50,586 nucleotides of DNA from an uncultured Pelagibacteraceae bacterium. Lineage in GTDB: Bacteria > Pseudomonadota > Alphaproteobacteria > Pelagibacterales > Pelagibacteraceae. Positions 8,252 through 17,280 of the stretch are shown here, piece by piece. The DNA is taken from positions 1 through 50,586 of the forward strand of contig CACILF010000007.1 of assembly GCA_902587435.1 (NCBI GenBank). Reading direction: 5' to 3'. The position numbers and the translations under genes are program-made. Each line of letters opens with the position of its first letter. The first letter of the stretch is position 1. The notes beneath the pieces were generated by a model. That model saw only the letters and a list, made by a program, of their open reading frames with translations. It did not search any database and had not been told where the DNA came from.

Positions 8252-10119
8252 GCTATATGCTTAATAGACTTTCTTTTTAGATGAGACAACAAAATATATA
8301 CAGCAGCAGGGGTAATTCCATCTATTCTTAGAGCTTGACCCATAGTTTTTGGCCTTATTTTCTTAAATTTGGATTTAACCTCATTAGATAGGCCTGAAAA
8401 GATATCATAATTGATATTTTCTGGAATAATAAGGTTTTCATCCCTTTTAAAGGCTAAAATATCTGCATTTTGCTTCTTTAAATATCCCCTATAATGAGAA
8501 TTTATCTCCAACTGTTCATCAATTTCACGTGAAACATATGTAATTTCAGGCCAAATTTCACGTATTTTGGACATGTCTACTGATTTTTGGCTTAATATTT
8601 GAATAGCATTTCTTTTAATTCCATCCTTTGCGATATTTACTCCGAATTTAGACACTTTCGATGGAGAAATTTTTAATTTGTCCATTTTATTATGAATTTT
8701 TTTAAGTTGCGAGTGCTTCTCTAAGTATAATTCTTTTCTTTGATCATGCACTAGACCTATATCTATTCCTTTTTGAGTAAGCCTGGTATCAGCATTGTCA
8801 GATCTTAAGGATAGTCTATATTCGGCTCTGGAAGTAAACATTCTATATGGTTCTGCAACTCCTTTGGTAACAAGATCATCTATCATTACCCCTATATAGG
8901 CCTCAGATCTATCTAGAATAAATGGCTCACTTCCTTTTAAAGAAAGGGCTGAGTTAATTCCAGCAACAAGTCCTTGAGCAGCTGCTTCTTCATATCCTGT
9001 GGTTCCATTGATTTGACCTGCTAGATATAAGTTTTTAATTTTTTTAGTCTCTAAAGTTAAAAATAGTTCTCTAGGATCAACAAAATCATACTCAATAGCA
9101 TATCCGGGCCTTAGTATTTTAACATTCTCTAAACCATTGATTTTGCTACATATTTCTTGTTGAACTTCAGCTGGAAGCGATGTAGATATACCATTTGGAT
9201 AAACTGTATGATCGTTTATGCCTTCTGGTTCTAGAAAAATTTGATGTCTTTGCTTTTCTGCAAACTTAACAATTTTATCCTCTATTGATGGGCAATACCT
9301 TGGGCCAACTCCTTGGATGCTTCCTGAATACATGGCACTTCTTTTTATGTTCTTTGAAATAATTTTATGAACTGCCTCGTTTGTATAAGTCATCCGACAT
9401 GAAATTTGCTCATTTAAATTTTTTTTTGTTAAGAAAGAAAAAAAATAAGGATCATCATCTGCGAACTGTTCCTCTAAATTATTAAAATTAATTGTTCTAG
9501 AATCAAGTCTTGGAGGTGTGCCTGTCTTAAGTCTTCCAATTTTAAAATTAAGTTTTTTTAATTGTTCACTCAATCCTGTGGTTGGTTTTTCATTATACCG
9601 ACCAGCTGGAGTTTGTTTTTCACCTACATGTATCAAACCATTTAAAAAAGTGCCAGTTGTTAGTATTAGCCTTGATGTTTTAATTTTTTTTCCTGACTGT
9701 GTTATAAATCCTTTTATACTGTTTTTATCAAATAGAAACTCAATTACAGAATCTGAAAAAACGCTTAAATTACAGTAGTTTAAAAGTTTTTCCTGCATAT
9801 ATTTTTTATAAAGGTATCTATCGCTTTGCGTTCTAGGTCCTCTAACTGCTGGTCCTCTACTTCTATTTAGTAATCTAAATTGAATGCCAGATTTATCTGC
9901 TACATCGCCCATCACTCCATCTAATGCATCTATTTCTCTAACTAGGTGTCCTTTGCCTAATCCACCAATTGCTGGATTACAAGACATCTCACCTATTGTT
10001 TCAATTTTATTTGTGAACAATGCAGTATTAACACCTAATCTTGCTGAGGCTGAGGCTGCTTCACAACCTGCGTGCCCTCCTCCTATAATAACAACATCAA
10101 ATGTTAAATCATTTTTCAT
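8248..10119 (-). CDS. mnmG: tRNA uridine-34 5-carboxymethylaminomethyl modification enzyme MnmG (GidA)
   Basis: This 623-residue FAD protein works with MnmE to install the cmnm5 group on wobble uridine 34 of certain tRNAs. The dinucleotide-binding motif [10 protein letters not shown] is at residues 12-21. The family signatures [28 protein letters not shown] and the [19 protein letters not shown] stretch are all present, and length is standard. It leads a four-gene overlapping series with rsmG, parA and parB. A second parS-like site lies within its coding sequence near the 3' end. A possible -10 (TTATAAG, about 8 nt before the ATG) would give almost no 5' leader. Confidence 0.97.
   Translation of the reverse strand: MKNDLTFDVVIIGGGHAGCEAASASARLGVNTALFTNKIETIGEMSCNPAIGGLGKGHLVREIDALDGVMGDVADKSGIQFRLLNRSRGPAVRGPRTQSDRYLYKKYMQEKLLNYCNLSVFSDSVIEFLFDKNSIKGFITQSGKKIKTSRLILTTGTFLNGLIHVGEKQTPAGRYNEKPTTGLSEQLKKLNFKIGRLKTGTPPRLDSRTINFNNLEEQFADDDPYFFSFLTKKNLNEQISCRMTYTNEAVHKIISKNIKRSAMYSGSIQGVGPRYCPSIEDKIVKFAEKQRHQIFLEPEGINDHTVYPNGISTSLPAEVQQEICSKINGLENVKILRPGYAIEYDFVDPRELFLTLETKKIKNLYLAGQINGTTGYEEAAAQGLVAGINSALSLKGSEPFILDRSEAYIGVMIDDLVTKGVAEPYRMFTSRAEYRLSLRSDNADTRLTQKGIDIGLVHDQRKELYLEKHSQLKKIHNKMDKLKISPSKVSKFGVNIAKDGIKRNAIQILSQKSVDMSKIREIWPEITYVSREIDEQLEINSHYRGYLKKQNADILAFKRDENLIIPENINYDIFSGLSNEVKSKFKKIRPKTMGQALRIDGITPAAVYILLSHLKRKSIKHIA
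8521..8536. other. parS: parS-like site 2 (14 of 16 match)
   Basis: AATTTCACGTGAAACA keeps the full 12-bp core palindrome TTTCACGTGAAA of parS and differs from consensus only in the two outermost left bases. It sits inside mnmG, 332 bp from the perfect site, and encodes part of VSREIDEQ. Multiple parS sites near the origin are normal. A further half-site lies 18 bp downstream (about 8554-8563), too degenerate to call. Confidence 0.82.
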
Positions 10120-10256
10120 AAGTTAAACTTATAACTCAATTAAATATTTACAAGATCATAGAAAAATTATTGAAAAAAAATTATAAAATGACTAAAAAAC
10201 CTTATTTATCAGGGGATAAAGCTTAATAATGTTCAAATATCCGCATAAAACGAGCA

Positions 10257-11588
10257 TTATTTTCCTATACAAAAATCGTTGAAAATACTGCCTAAAATCT
10301 CCTCTACATCCACTTTGCCAACAATTATTCCTAAATGTCTAGTTGCTAGTCTTAAGTCTTCAGCTGCTTTATCAAAATCTTCTATGTTATTTTTATTTTC
10401 AAAATTTTCTAAATTTTGAACACACGCTTTTAGATATTGTCTATGTCTTTCTCTTGTAATTAAAATGTCATCTGAGGTAATGAATTTATTTTTTAATTTT
10501 ATTTTAATTGCAGAAATTAACTCTTCAACATTTTTTTCGTTTTTTAAAGAAATTAAAATAGGACTTAATTTTTTTAAATTTGGACTCAAATTCCGAACTC
10601 CTAAATCAGATTTATTTAAAACAAAAATAGCTTTTTCATTAACCAGATCGTTCAAAAACCCAGTAAAATCAACACTTTTAGGTTCTATCATTACAATGTT
10701 TAAATCAGCTTTCTCTGCACTTTTTAATGCAAGTTTGATACCTTTTTTTTCTATTTCATCTTTAGACTCTCTTATTCCAGCAGTATCAGAGATTATTACT
10801 GGTAAGCCATCTATATTTAGGTGAGTTTCAATTACATCTCTTGTAGTTCCAGCAATTTCAGAAACTATTGCAACATCTCTTTTTGAAAGATAATTTAATA
10901 AAGATGATTTGCCAGCGTTAGTTGGACCAACTATAGCAATCTTAAACCCTTCTCTAATTCTTTCTCCAACTCTTTGATCATTTAATAATTTCTTAATTTC
11001 TTCTTTTATTTTTTTTGATGAGTTTTTGATATCCTTTAGAATATCATCTGGAAGATTTTCTTCTGGAAAATCTATTTTGGCTTCAACATTGGATAAAATT
11101 TTTAATAATTTTTCTCTCCATCCATTAAATTTTTCAGAGCTTTTTCCAGACATAATTTTAATTGCTTGTTGTCTTTGGATTTCTGTTTCTGAAGAAATTA
11201 AATCAGCAATACTTTCTGCTTTAAGAAGATTTATTTTTCCATTTTGAAAAGCAATCTTAGTAAATTCACCAGGCTCTGCAATTCTGCAATTTTTAACTTT
11301 TGAAATTGAGTTATGTACAGCGTCAATTACCGATCGGCTACCATGAACATGGAATTCCGCCATATCTTCCCCTGTATAGCTCTCTGGGCCGGGAAACCAT
11401 ATAATTATAGCCTCGTCTATCAGCTCATTACTATTGATTTTATTGAGTTTTCGAAGGGAAGCCATTCTGGGTGTAGGAATTTGTTCTTTTGTCATTTCTT
11501 CTATTACTATTTTAGTTTCAGGGCCGGATATTCTAATCACAGCTATTCCCGAAATGCCAGGACCCGAAGATAATGCATAAATAGTCAT
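10257..11588 (-). CDS. mnmE: tRNA modification GTPase MnmE (TrmE)
   Basis: The 443-residue GTPase partners MnmG in wobble-uridine modification. The N-terminal folate-binding domain contains SGPGISGIAVIRISGP and the PGEFTKIAFQNGKINL motif. The G domain shows the P-loop GPTNAGKSS, the switch GTTRD, the G3 motif DTAGI and the G4 motif NKSD. The helical domain resumes and ends in CIGK at the extreme C-terminus, the CxGK motif whose Cys is needed for activity. It is separated from mnmG by a 137-bp gap containing an inverted repeat (TTTATC-AGGG-GATAAA, 10205-10220) of unknown role. Confidence 0.97.
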   Translation of the reverse strand: MTIYALSSGPGISGIAVIRISGPETKIVIEEMTKEQIPTPRMASLRKLNKINSNELIDEAIIIWFPGPESYTGEDMAEFHVHGSRSVIDAVHNSISKVKNCRIAEPGEFTKIAFQNGKINLLKAESIADLISSETEIQRQQAIKIMSGKSSEKFNGWREKLLKILSNVEAKIDFPEENLPDDILKDIKNSSKKIKEEIKKLLNDQRVGERIREGFKIAIVGPTNAGKSSLLNYLSKRDVAIVSEIAGTTRDVIETHLNIDGLPVIISDTAGIRESKDEIEKKGIKLALKSAEKADLNIVMIEPKSVDFTGFLNDLVNEKAIFVLNKSDLGVRNLSPNLKKLSPILISLKNEKNVEELISAIKIKLKNKFITSDDILITRERHRQYLKACVQNLENFENKNNIEDFDKAAEDLRLATRHLGIIVGKVDVEEILGSIFNDFCIGK

Positions 11589-11624
11589 CGGGATAGTATA
11601 GCTAAATTTAAATTTTAAGGAATA

Positions 11625-13178
11625 TTATTTATAATCTAATTGTTTAAAGTATTTTTCTAAACTTTGAGTGTAGTGCTTGTTAGAATTGATAGATGTTTTG
11701 TATATTGGTTTTCTTGCTTGATATGCACTAACTGTTTTAATTATTGTTTTTTTACTTTGATGATGTTTTAAGCAATTTTTGTCCCAATCAAGTTCACAGA
11801 AATTTAAAAGTTTTCTAATCTCTGTCTCATTATTATTTACAATATTTTCATAATCAACTTCATATATAAAATCTCTATATATTTTTTTCCAAAATTTCAT
11901 GAGATCATTATATAAATTAAAATATTTTATAATCTCTGAAGGATCATATGTCCAATCCATATCTTTTGATGCAAAATTATTTTTGTAATTAGATAAAAAA
12001 GTATCTTTTAAATTTCTTTGACTATGGATTACTTTCGCATTTTTGAAGAATAATTTTATAAAACCTATCCAAATAAAATTTTGTGGTCCTTTATCTATTA
12101 TAACTGCAGAATTATTATTTAAATTGTTTAAATAACCAAAATATTTATCACTTATTTCATTATTATTTGAAAATTGTAATTCATTAATTTTTTGTGAAAG
12201 CAATTTATTTTCTTGAACAAAATTTGTATTGATTATTTGCCTTAAAAAGTCAAGTTCCCCAGCTCCAAAAACTTCCTGGTGAGCAGATAAAATTTGCTCT
12301 AACAATGTTGTTCCTGAACGAGGCAATCCTACTATAAAAATAATTTTTTTTGAATTATTTTCTTTCTTAATTTCATTTAGATCTAGTTTTTGAAAATAAT
12401 TCTTTATACTTTTAAATAACTTTTCATCAGATTTAAAATTATAATTTACCAATTCTTTTCTTTTTTTATTAGCCAATTCAAAGTATTTTATTGATAATTC
12501 ATAATTTTTCTGGTCGTCGTAAGCTTTTCCAATAGCAAATTCCAAATCAGATTTTTGTTTTTTTTGGAATTTATGATTCTTATTTAAATTAACCATTAAA
12601 GATAGGTTTGAGTTATTCTCATTATAATCATTTACTTTACTAATTGAAATATGAGCTGGTACAAAGTCAGGTTTGACTTTTAAAATATTATTAAAAATAT
12701 TATTAGCTTTACTAAATTCGCCCATGCTTTGGTAAACTGAGCCTAAATTTAGCCAAATATTTAAATCATTTTTTATAAGTTTAAGTGCATTTTCGTAAAG
12801 GTTAATTGAGTTTTTAAAGTCCAATAAAATATTTTTTAGCCGAGCATAGTTAACGAGTGCCGGAGTATTTTTGGGATCAAAATCTAGTATTTTTTTAAAA
12901 ATATCTTCAGCTTCTTTGTATCTACATAGAGAAATTAGGGAATTTGCTAGATTATTTTTATGTCCTGGGTTTTGTGGTTCAAGATTTATAGCTTTATTAA
13001 AATAAATAATTGAAGTTTCTATATTATTTAATCTTTGATGGGCTAACCCACATATATTATATAAATATCCTTTATCTTTGTTTTTTTTTAATAGTTTTTC
13101 TCCATCAGAAATTACTTTACTAAATTTTCCTAATTTTAATTCTTTTAAAAGTTGATCAACTTTTTTTTTTAAACTCAT
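11625..13178 (-). CDS. TPR-repeat sulfotransferase family protein
   Basis: The 517-residue product has about seven tetratricopeptide repeats in its first 250 residues (segments such as ALVNYARLKN and IWLNLGSVYQSMGEFSKA). A sulfotransferase domain follows. The PAPS 5'-phosphosulfate loop reads GLPRSGTTLLEQILSAH near residue 285, and the 3'-phosphate segment has RNLKDTFLSNY. No signal peptide or membrane segment is visible. It would transfer sulfate from PAPS to an unknown acceptor, perhaps a peptide or surface molecule docked by the TPRs. It interrupts the otherwise conserved mnmE-rho neighbourhood. A paralogue lies at 33734-35293 with the same layout and a shared RKPIYK C-terminal motif. Confidence 0.8.
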   Translation of the reverse strand: MSLKKKVDQLLKELKLGKFSKVISDGEKLLKKNKDKGYLYNICGLAHQRLNNIETSIIYFNKAINLEPQNPGHKNNLANSLISLCRYKEAEDIFKKILDFDPKNTPALVNYARLKNILLDFKNSINLYENALKLIKNDLNIWLNLGSVYQSMGEFSKANNIFNNILKVKPDFVPAHISISKVNDYNENNSNLSLMVNLNKNHKFQKKQKSDLEFAIGKAYDDQKNYELSIKYFELANKKRKELVNYNFKSDEKLFKSIKNYFQKLDLNEIKKENNSKKIIFIVGLPRSGTTLLEQILSAHQEVFGAGELDFLRQIINTNFVQENKLLSQKINELQFSNNNEISDKYFGYLNNLNNNSAVIIDKGPQNFIWIGFIKLFFKNAKVIHSQRNLKDTFLSNYKNNFASKDMDWTYDPSEIIKYFNLYNDLMKFWKKIYRDFIYEVDYENIVNNNETEIRKLLNFCELDWDKNCLKHHQSKKTIIKTVSAYQARKPIYKTSINSNKHYTQSLEKYFKQLDYK

Positions 13179-13228
13179 AATAAATTTTTAGATTAATTTA
13201 ATTAATTTAAAAACAAATTATTGAATAA

Positions 13229-14500
13229 TTATACTGGTTTATTCATAGAATTGAAGAATTCTGCATTATTCTTAGTATTTTTTAATTTCGAATTAATAAA
13301 TTCGATAGCATCCATTGGTCCCATGGGAGCAATAATTCTTCTTAAAATATTCATTTTTTGTAAATCATTATTATCAAAAAGTAATTCTTCTCTCCTTGTT
13401 CCAGACTTAGTAATATCGATAGCAGGAAATATTCTTTTTTCTGATATTTTTCTATCTAAAATTGTTTCACTGTTACCAGTACCTTTAAATTCTTCAAAAA
13501 TTACTTCATCCATTCTGCTACCAGTATCTATTAATGCCGTTGCTATAATTGTTAATGAACCACCTTCTTCTATGTTTCTTGCGGCACCAAAAAATCTTTT
13601 TGGTCTTTGAAGAGCGTTAGCATCGACACCTCCGGTTAATACTTTTCCTGAACTCGGAACCACTGCATTATAAGCTCTTCCAAGCCTAGTTATGGAATCT
13701 AATAATATAACAACATCTTTTTTATGTTCAGTAAGTCTTTTGGCTTTTTCTATAACCATTTCTGCTACGGCTACGTGTCTTTGTGCTGGTTCATCAAAAG
13801 TTGAACTTATAACTTCTCCATTAACTGTTCTTTGCATGTCGGTAACTTCTTCTGGCCTTTCATCAATTAATAAAACCATTAGATAACATTCTGGGTGATT
13901 TGCTGTTATTGAATTAGCAATACTTTGAAGTATCATTGTTTTTCCTGCCTTAGGAGGAGAAATTATTAAGGATCTTTGACCTTTCCCAATTGGGCTTACT
14001 AAATCAATTAATCTTGCTGTTAAATCTGGCTTTTTTTCTACTTTATTACTTTCAACTTCCAAAGTTATTTGTTTGTTTGGATATAATGGAGTTAGATTGT
14101 CAAAAGCAATTTTATGTTTTGACTTTTCTGGTGGCTCAAAATTAATTTTATTTACCTGCAATAGCGCAAAATATCTTTCACCGTCTTTTGGTGCTCTAAT
14201 GGGCCCTTCGACAGTATCTCCTGTTCTTAGACCAAACTTTCTAATTTGATTAGGGCTAATGTAAATATCATCAGCTCCTGGCAGATAGTTTGATTCCATA
14301 GCTCTCAAAAAACCAAAACCATCTTGTAGAAGTTGTAGAACTCCTCCTCCGGTAATTTCTTCTCCTTTTTCTGCAAGTTTTTTTAATATTGCAAAATATA
14401 TTTCTTGTCTTTTAAGTGTGCTGGCATTTTCGATGCCAAGCTTCTCGGCTTCTTCGATTAACTGTTCTGAGCTTTTCTTTTTTAGTTCTTGTATATTCAT
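13229..14500 (-). CDS. rho: Transcription termination factor Rho
   Basis: The 423-residue hexameric RNA helicase ends transcription at unstructured C-rich sites. The N-terminal helical domain is followed by the cold-shock-like RNA-binding fold with [23 protein letters not shown]. The motor carries a Walker A motif (PPKAGKT), Walker B ([16 protein letters not shown]), the Q-loop region and the R-loop segment. Length is standard and there are no insertions. On the coding strand a run of six C residues lies 8 nt before the ATG (complement of 14508-14513), a striking feature in such AT-rich DNA that may relate to autogenous control. Confidence 0.97.
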   Translation of the reverse strand: MNIQELKKKSSEQLIEEAEKLGIENASTLKRQEIYFAILKKLAEKGEEITGGGVLQLLQDGFGFLRAMESNYLPGADDIYISPNQIRKFGLRTGDTVEGPIRAPKDGERYFALLQVNKINFEPPEKSKHKIAFDNLTPLYPNKQITLEVESNKVEKKPDLTARLIDLVSPIGKGQRSLIISPPKAGKTMILQSIANSITANHPECYLMVLLIDERPEEVTDMQRTVNGEVISSTFDEPAQRHVAVAEMVIEKAKRLTEHKKDVVILLDSITRLGRAYNAVVPSSGKVLTGGVDANALQRPKRFFGAARNIEEGGSLTIIATALIDTGSRMDEVIFEEFKGTGNSETILDRKISEKRIFPAIDITKSGTRREELLFDNNDLQKMNILRRIIAPMGPMDAIEFINSKLKNTKNNAEFFNSMNKPV

Positions 14501-14566
14501 AATATTAGGGGGGCTTTTTTGATGTTAGATGAATTTAATATATATATTATTTTCTAAATTACAACC

Positions 14567-15001
14567 CTAGATTGGCTTAAAAATCACAATAAAGATAATA
14601 AAAATTAATATAATCGTGGGAACTTCATTGATAATTCTAAAGAATTTAGATGTTTTTGTATTAGTTTTTAATTTAAAAGATTTCAAACATATTCCTAAAT
14701 ATTCATGATAGATAGTAAGAAGCACAACTAGGCCCAACTTTATATACATCCACAATTGTGAAAAAATATCTATACCACTTATGTAAATTAATATTATTCC
14801 AAAAAGCCAGCTTAAAATCATTGCTGGTCTCATAATGTAAAAATAAAGACGTTTTTCCATAACCTCAAATATCTCTGTAGTTTCGTTTTTTTCTGAGTTT
14901 TCAACATGATAAACAAAAATTCTTGGCAGATATAATAATCCTGCCATCCATGAAATAACTGCAATTAGATGAAAAGATTTAAAAAGTAAGTAGTAATTCA
15001 T
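14567..15001 (-). CDS. hemJ: Protoporphyrinogen IX oxidase HemJ
   Basis: The protein of about 144 residues has four hydrophobic segments and starts with the FKSFHLIAVISWMAGLLYLPRIFVYH signature of the HemJ (UPF0093) family, whose conserved His and Lys bind haem. It oxidises protoporphyrinogen IX to protoporphyrin IX in the inner membrane, the step before ferrochelatase. I chose the ATG at 15001; an in-frame TTG one codon earlier would also work but is weaker. It follows hemH by three bases in a hemE-hemH-hemJ operon, which agrees with the function. Confidence 0.9.
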   Translation of the reverse strand: MNYYLLFKSFHLIAVISWMAGLLYLPRIFVYHVENSEKNETTEIFEVMEKRLYFYIMRPAMILSWLFGIILIYISGIDIFSQLWMYIKLGLVVLLTIYHEYLGICLKSFKLKTNTKTSKFFRIINEVPTIILIFIIFIVIFKPI

Positions 15002-15004
15002 CAA

Positions 15005-15994
15005 TTAAATATTTTTTTGAATTAAGTTTTTTAGTAAATTTATATGGTCATCATTATCATTTAGACATGGTATCATGTCGAAATTCTCACCCCCTGAATC
15101 CATAAAGCTTTTTTTGCCCTGTATTAATATTTCTTCTAATGTTTCAACACAATCAGAGGAAAAACCTGGGCATATCGTGAGGATATTTTTTTTTCCTTCC
15201 TTTGGTAAGTTTTCTAAAGTTTTATCTGTGTATGGTTGAAGCCACTCTTGTGGACCAAATCTAGATTGAAAGGTTGTTTTAATTTCAATGGATTTAAATT
15301 TTTCTGAAACTAATCTTGTGGTTTTGTGACAATAGCAATGATATGGATCTCCCTTATCAAAGTACTTTTTTGGTATTCCGTGGTAGGAAGCTAAAATTAA
15401 ATCTGGTTTCCAATTTATATTTTTTATTTTAACATTTATTGAATTTACTAAAGCATCAACATATAATGGATCTGACTCATAGTGTGGAATAATTTTTAAA
15501 GATGGCTGCCACCTCATATTCATTAAAGTTCGATATACTTCATCACAAACAGTTGCTGTAGTTGCGGCAGCATATTGAGGATAAAGAGGTAAAATTACAA
15601 GATTTTCACAGCCTTCTTCATTTAATTTTTTTATTTTACTTTTTATACTTGGGTTTCCATACCTCATAGCAAAATCTATAATTAGATTTTCATTTGAAAA
15701 AGATTTTGATAATTTTTCAGCCTGCTTTTTAGTGTAATACAGTAATGGAGATATATTTTCTTCTTTCCTCCATATCTCTTTATAAGCCTTGGCGCTTTTT
15801 GATGGTCGAAAATTGAGAATAAAAAGATTAAGTATTACTTGCCATATCATTGGATTTACTTCTATTACTCTTCTGTCTGATAGAAACTCTTTTAAATATC
15901 TTCTAACATCTAACCAACTAGTAGAGTCGGGGGTTCCTAAATTAATTATTAAAACTCCAGTCTTCCCGTATTTTATCTGAGGGTGTTTTTCCAT
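15005..15994 (-). CDS. hemH: Ferrochelatase
   Basis: The 329-residue enzyme inserts ferrous iron into protoporphyrin IX to make haem. It shows the N-terminal GVLIINLGTPDS motif, the active-site SYHGIP segment with its conserved His, and the CPGFSSDCVETLEE signature with the conserved Glu pair. Length fits the short bacterial form. Its start codon overlaps the hemE stop by one base (TAATG), so it is translated in series with hemE and hemJ. Confidence 0.97.
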   Translation of the reverse strand: MEKHPQIKYGKTGVLIINLGTPDSTSWLDVRRYLKEFLSDRRVIEVNPMIWQVILNLFILNFRPSKSAKAYKEIWRKEENISPLLYYTKKQAEKLSKSFSNENLIIDFAMRYGNPSIKSKIKKLNEEGCENLVILPLYPQYAAATTATVCDEVYRTLMNMRWQPSLKIIPHYESDPLYVDALVNSINVKIKNINWKPDLILASYHGIPKKYFDKGDPYHCYCHKTTRLVSEKFKSIEIKTTFQSRFGPQEWLQPYTDKTLENLPKEGKKNILTICPGFSSDCVETLEEILIQGKKSFMDSGGENFDMIPCLNDNDDHINLLKNLIQKNI

Positions 15995-16995
15995 TATTTA
16001 AAATCTCTAACTGTTTTTACTAGTTGTTCTACCATTTCAATTTTCGTTTCTGGTAAAATACCATGCCCAAGATTAAAAACGTAAGGGTGATCCTTAAAAA
16101 TTTGAAGATATTTTATTACTTCTATATTCAAGTTTTCCTTATCGGTTAATAGTACTTTTGGATCTAAGCCTCCTTGTATTGGTATTTGTATTTCATTAAC
16201 TATCTTTTTAGGATCAACATTATAATCAATATTAACCATATCGGGTTTAACAAACTCACAAAAATTTTTATAATCTTTTATTCCTCTAGGAAAGCAAATA
16301 ACAGGTACATCTAGTTTCCTAGCATGGTTTACAAGATTAAAGGTTGGTTCATAAATAAATTTGGAAATGTTGTCTTCTAATAATCCTGCCCAGCTGTCAA
16401 AAATTTGTATAATAGTTGCGCCCGCTTTTATTTGATTTTCAATATGAATTTTAAGGAATTTCTCAGTTAAAGATAATAATTTTTTTATAAATAATTTGTC
16501 ATTAAAAATTTCTTTAGAGAGAGATTTTTTTGGTGACATTTTATTAACCATATAAACTAAAATTGTCCACGGTGCTCCTACAAAACCAATTATATCTTTA
16601 TTTTTACATAAAGAATTGGAAGATATATTTGATATAGATTTATAAATAGGATCTAATTTTTTACTAAATTCATCTTCATTTATATTTGATATCAAATCTA
16701 AATCTAATTTACCTAATTTAGGTCCTAGGCCTTTTTCAAATTTCACTTCTTGGCCCAAACCATAAGGCAACATTAAAATATCGGAAAAAATTATTGCTGC
16801 ATCAAAATTAAATCTTTTAATTGGTTGTAATGTTATTTCAGATGATAAATTTTCATTTAAACATAGTTTTATAAAATCTGGATTTTTTGATCTAATTTCC
16901 CTAAATTCCGGCAAGTACCTTCCAGCTTGTCTCATTATCCAAATGGGATTTAATTTATGATTTTTATTAATTATGCAGTCTTGGATTGGAGTCAT
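15994..16995 (-). CDS. hemE: Uroporphyrinogen decarboxylase
   Basis: The 333-residue enzyme removes four carboxyl groups from uroporphyrinogen III to give coproporphyrinogen III. The family N-terminal signature PIWIMRQAGRYLPEFREIR carries the substrate-binding Arg residues, the Phe-Ser-Asp segment carries the catalytic Asp, and a C-terminal FNLGHGILPET is present. It is the first gene of the hemE-hemH-hemJ operon and is transcribed away from the adjacent AT-rich gap. In many Alphaproteobacteria hemE marks one side of oriC. Confidence 0.97.
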   Translation of the reverse strand: MTPIQDCIINKNHKLNPIWIMRQAGRYLPEFREIRSKNPDFIKLCLNENLSSEITLQPIKRFNFDAAIIFSDILMLPYGLGQEVKFEKGLGPKLGKLDLDLISNINEDEFSKKLDPIYKSISNISSNSLCKNKDIIGFVGAPWTILVYMVNKMSPKKSLSKEIFNDKLFIKKLLSLTEKFLKIHIENQIKAGATIIQIFDSWAGLLEDNISKFIYEPTFNLVNHARKLDVPVICFPRGIKDYKNFCEFVKPDMVNIDYNVDPKKIVNEIQIPIQGGLDPKVLLTDKENLNIEVIKYLQIFKDHPYVFNLGHGILPETKIEMVEQLVKTVRDFK

Positions 16996-17280
16996 ATAAT
17001 AATTATATATATAGTCTTTAGTATTAATTTTATATCCTGTTAATATAAGGTATTATTAATTCTTAACATTTTACCCACTAAATACTAACAGATAAAAATA
17101 ATAGAAAATTAAGACAAATAGCCTCTATTTTATAAGTTTTAGATTAAATAAATAATTGTGTATATTAATTATTAAGGTGTTTATTTATGTTAATAATTTA
17201 AAAGTTATTCAAAAAAAAAGATAAATAAAATATTTATTAATTTTTAACTTATTTATTAATTTATTATAAACACTTTATAC
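16996..17280. other. oriC: Putative chromosomal replication origin (oriC)
   Basis: No gene fits this 285-bp stretch. By hand count it is about 14% G+C, falling to about 9% in the right-hand 120 bp. Its neighbours hemE and ppsR, and the onward order maf-aroE-coaE-dnaQ-secB, are those that flank oriC in many Alphaproteobacteria. Genes diverge from it on both sides. Three sites match the DnaA box TTATCCACA at 7 of 9 positions: TTACCCACT (17071-17079), TGTGTATAT (17157-17165, reverse orientation) and TTATAAACA (17264-17272). A duplicated 13-mer resembles an unwinding element. Divergent hemE and ppsR promoters must also lie here. The origin call is inference from context plus composition; no perfect DnaA box is present. 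Confidence 0.72.
17231..17262. repeat. Tandem AT-only 13-mer pair, possible DNA-unwinding element
   Basis: TATTTATTAATTT occurs exactly at 17231-17243 and again at 17250-17262, offset by 19 bp. Each copy is free of G and C, and they sit at the ppsR side of the putative origin. Repeated AT-rich 13-mers next to DnaA sites are the typical form of a bacterial unwinding element. Chance repetition is easier in such skewed DNA, so the functional reading is tentative. Confidence 0.6.

Noticed and set aside
8554-8563. Third parS-like site in mnmG (TTTCACGTATTT region)
   Set aside because: Only one half of the palindrome is present; the right arm is lost, so ParB binding is unlikely.
10120-10256. mnmG-mnmE gap as the replication origin
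   Set aside because: It is short, lies within a run of same-strand genes, and has no clear DnaA boxes. The hemE-ppsR gap has better context, strand divergence and composition.
15002-15004. TTG start one codon ahead of the hemJ ATG
   Set aside because: The adjacent ATG gives the usual N-terminus and is the stronger start.
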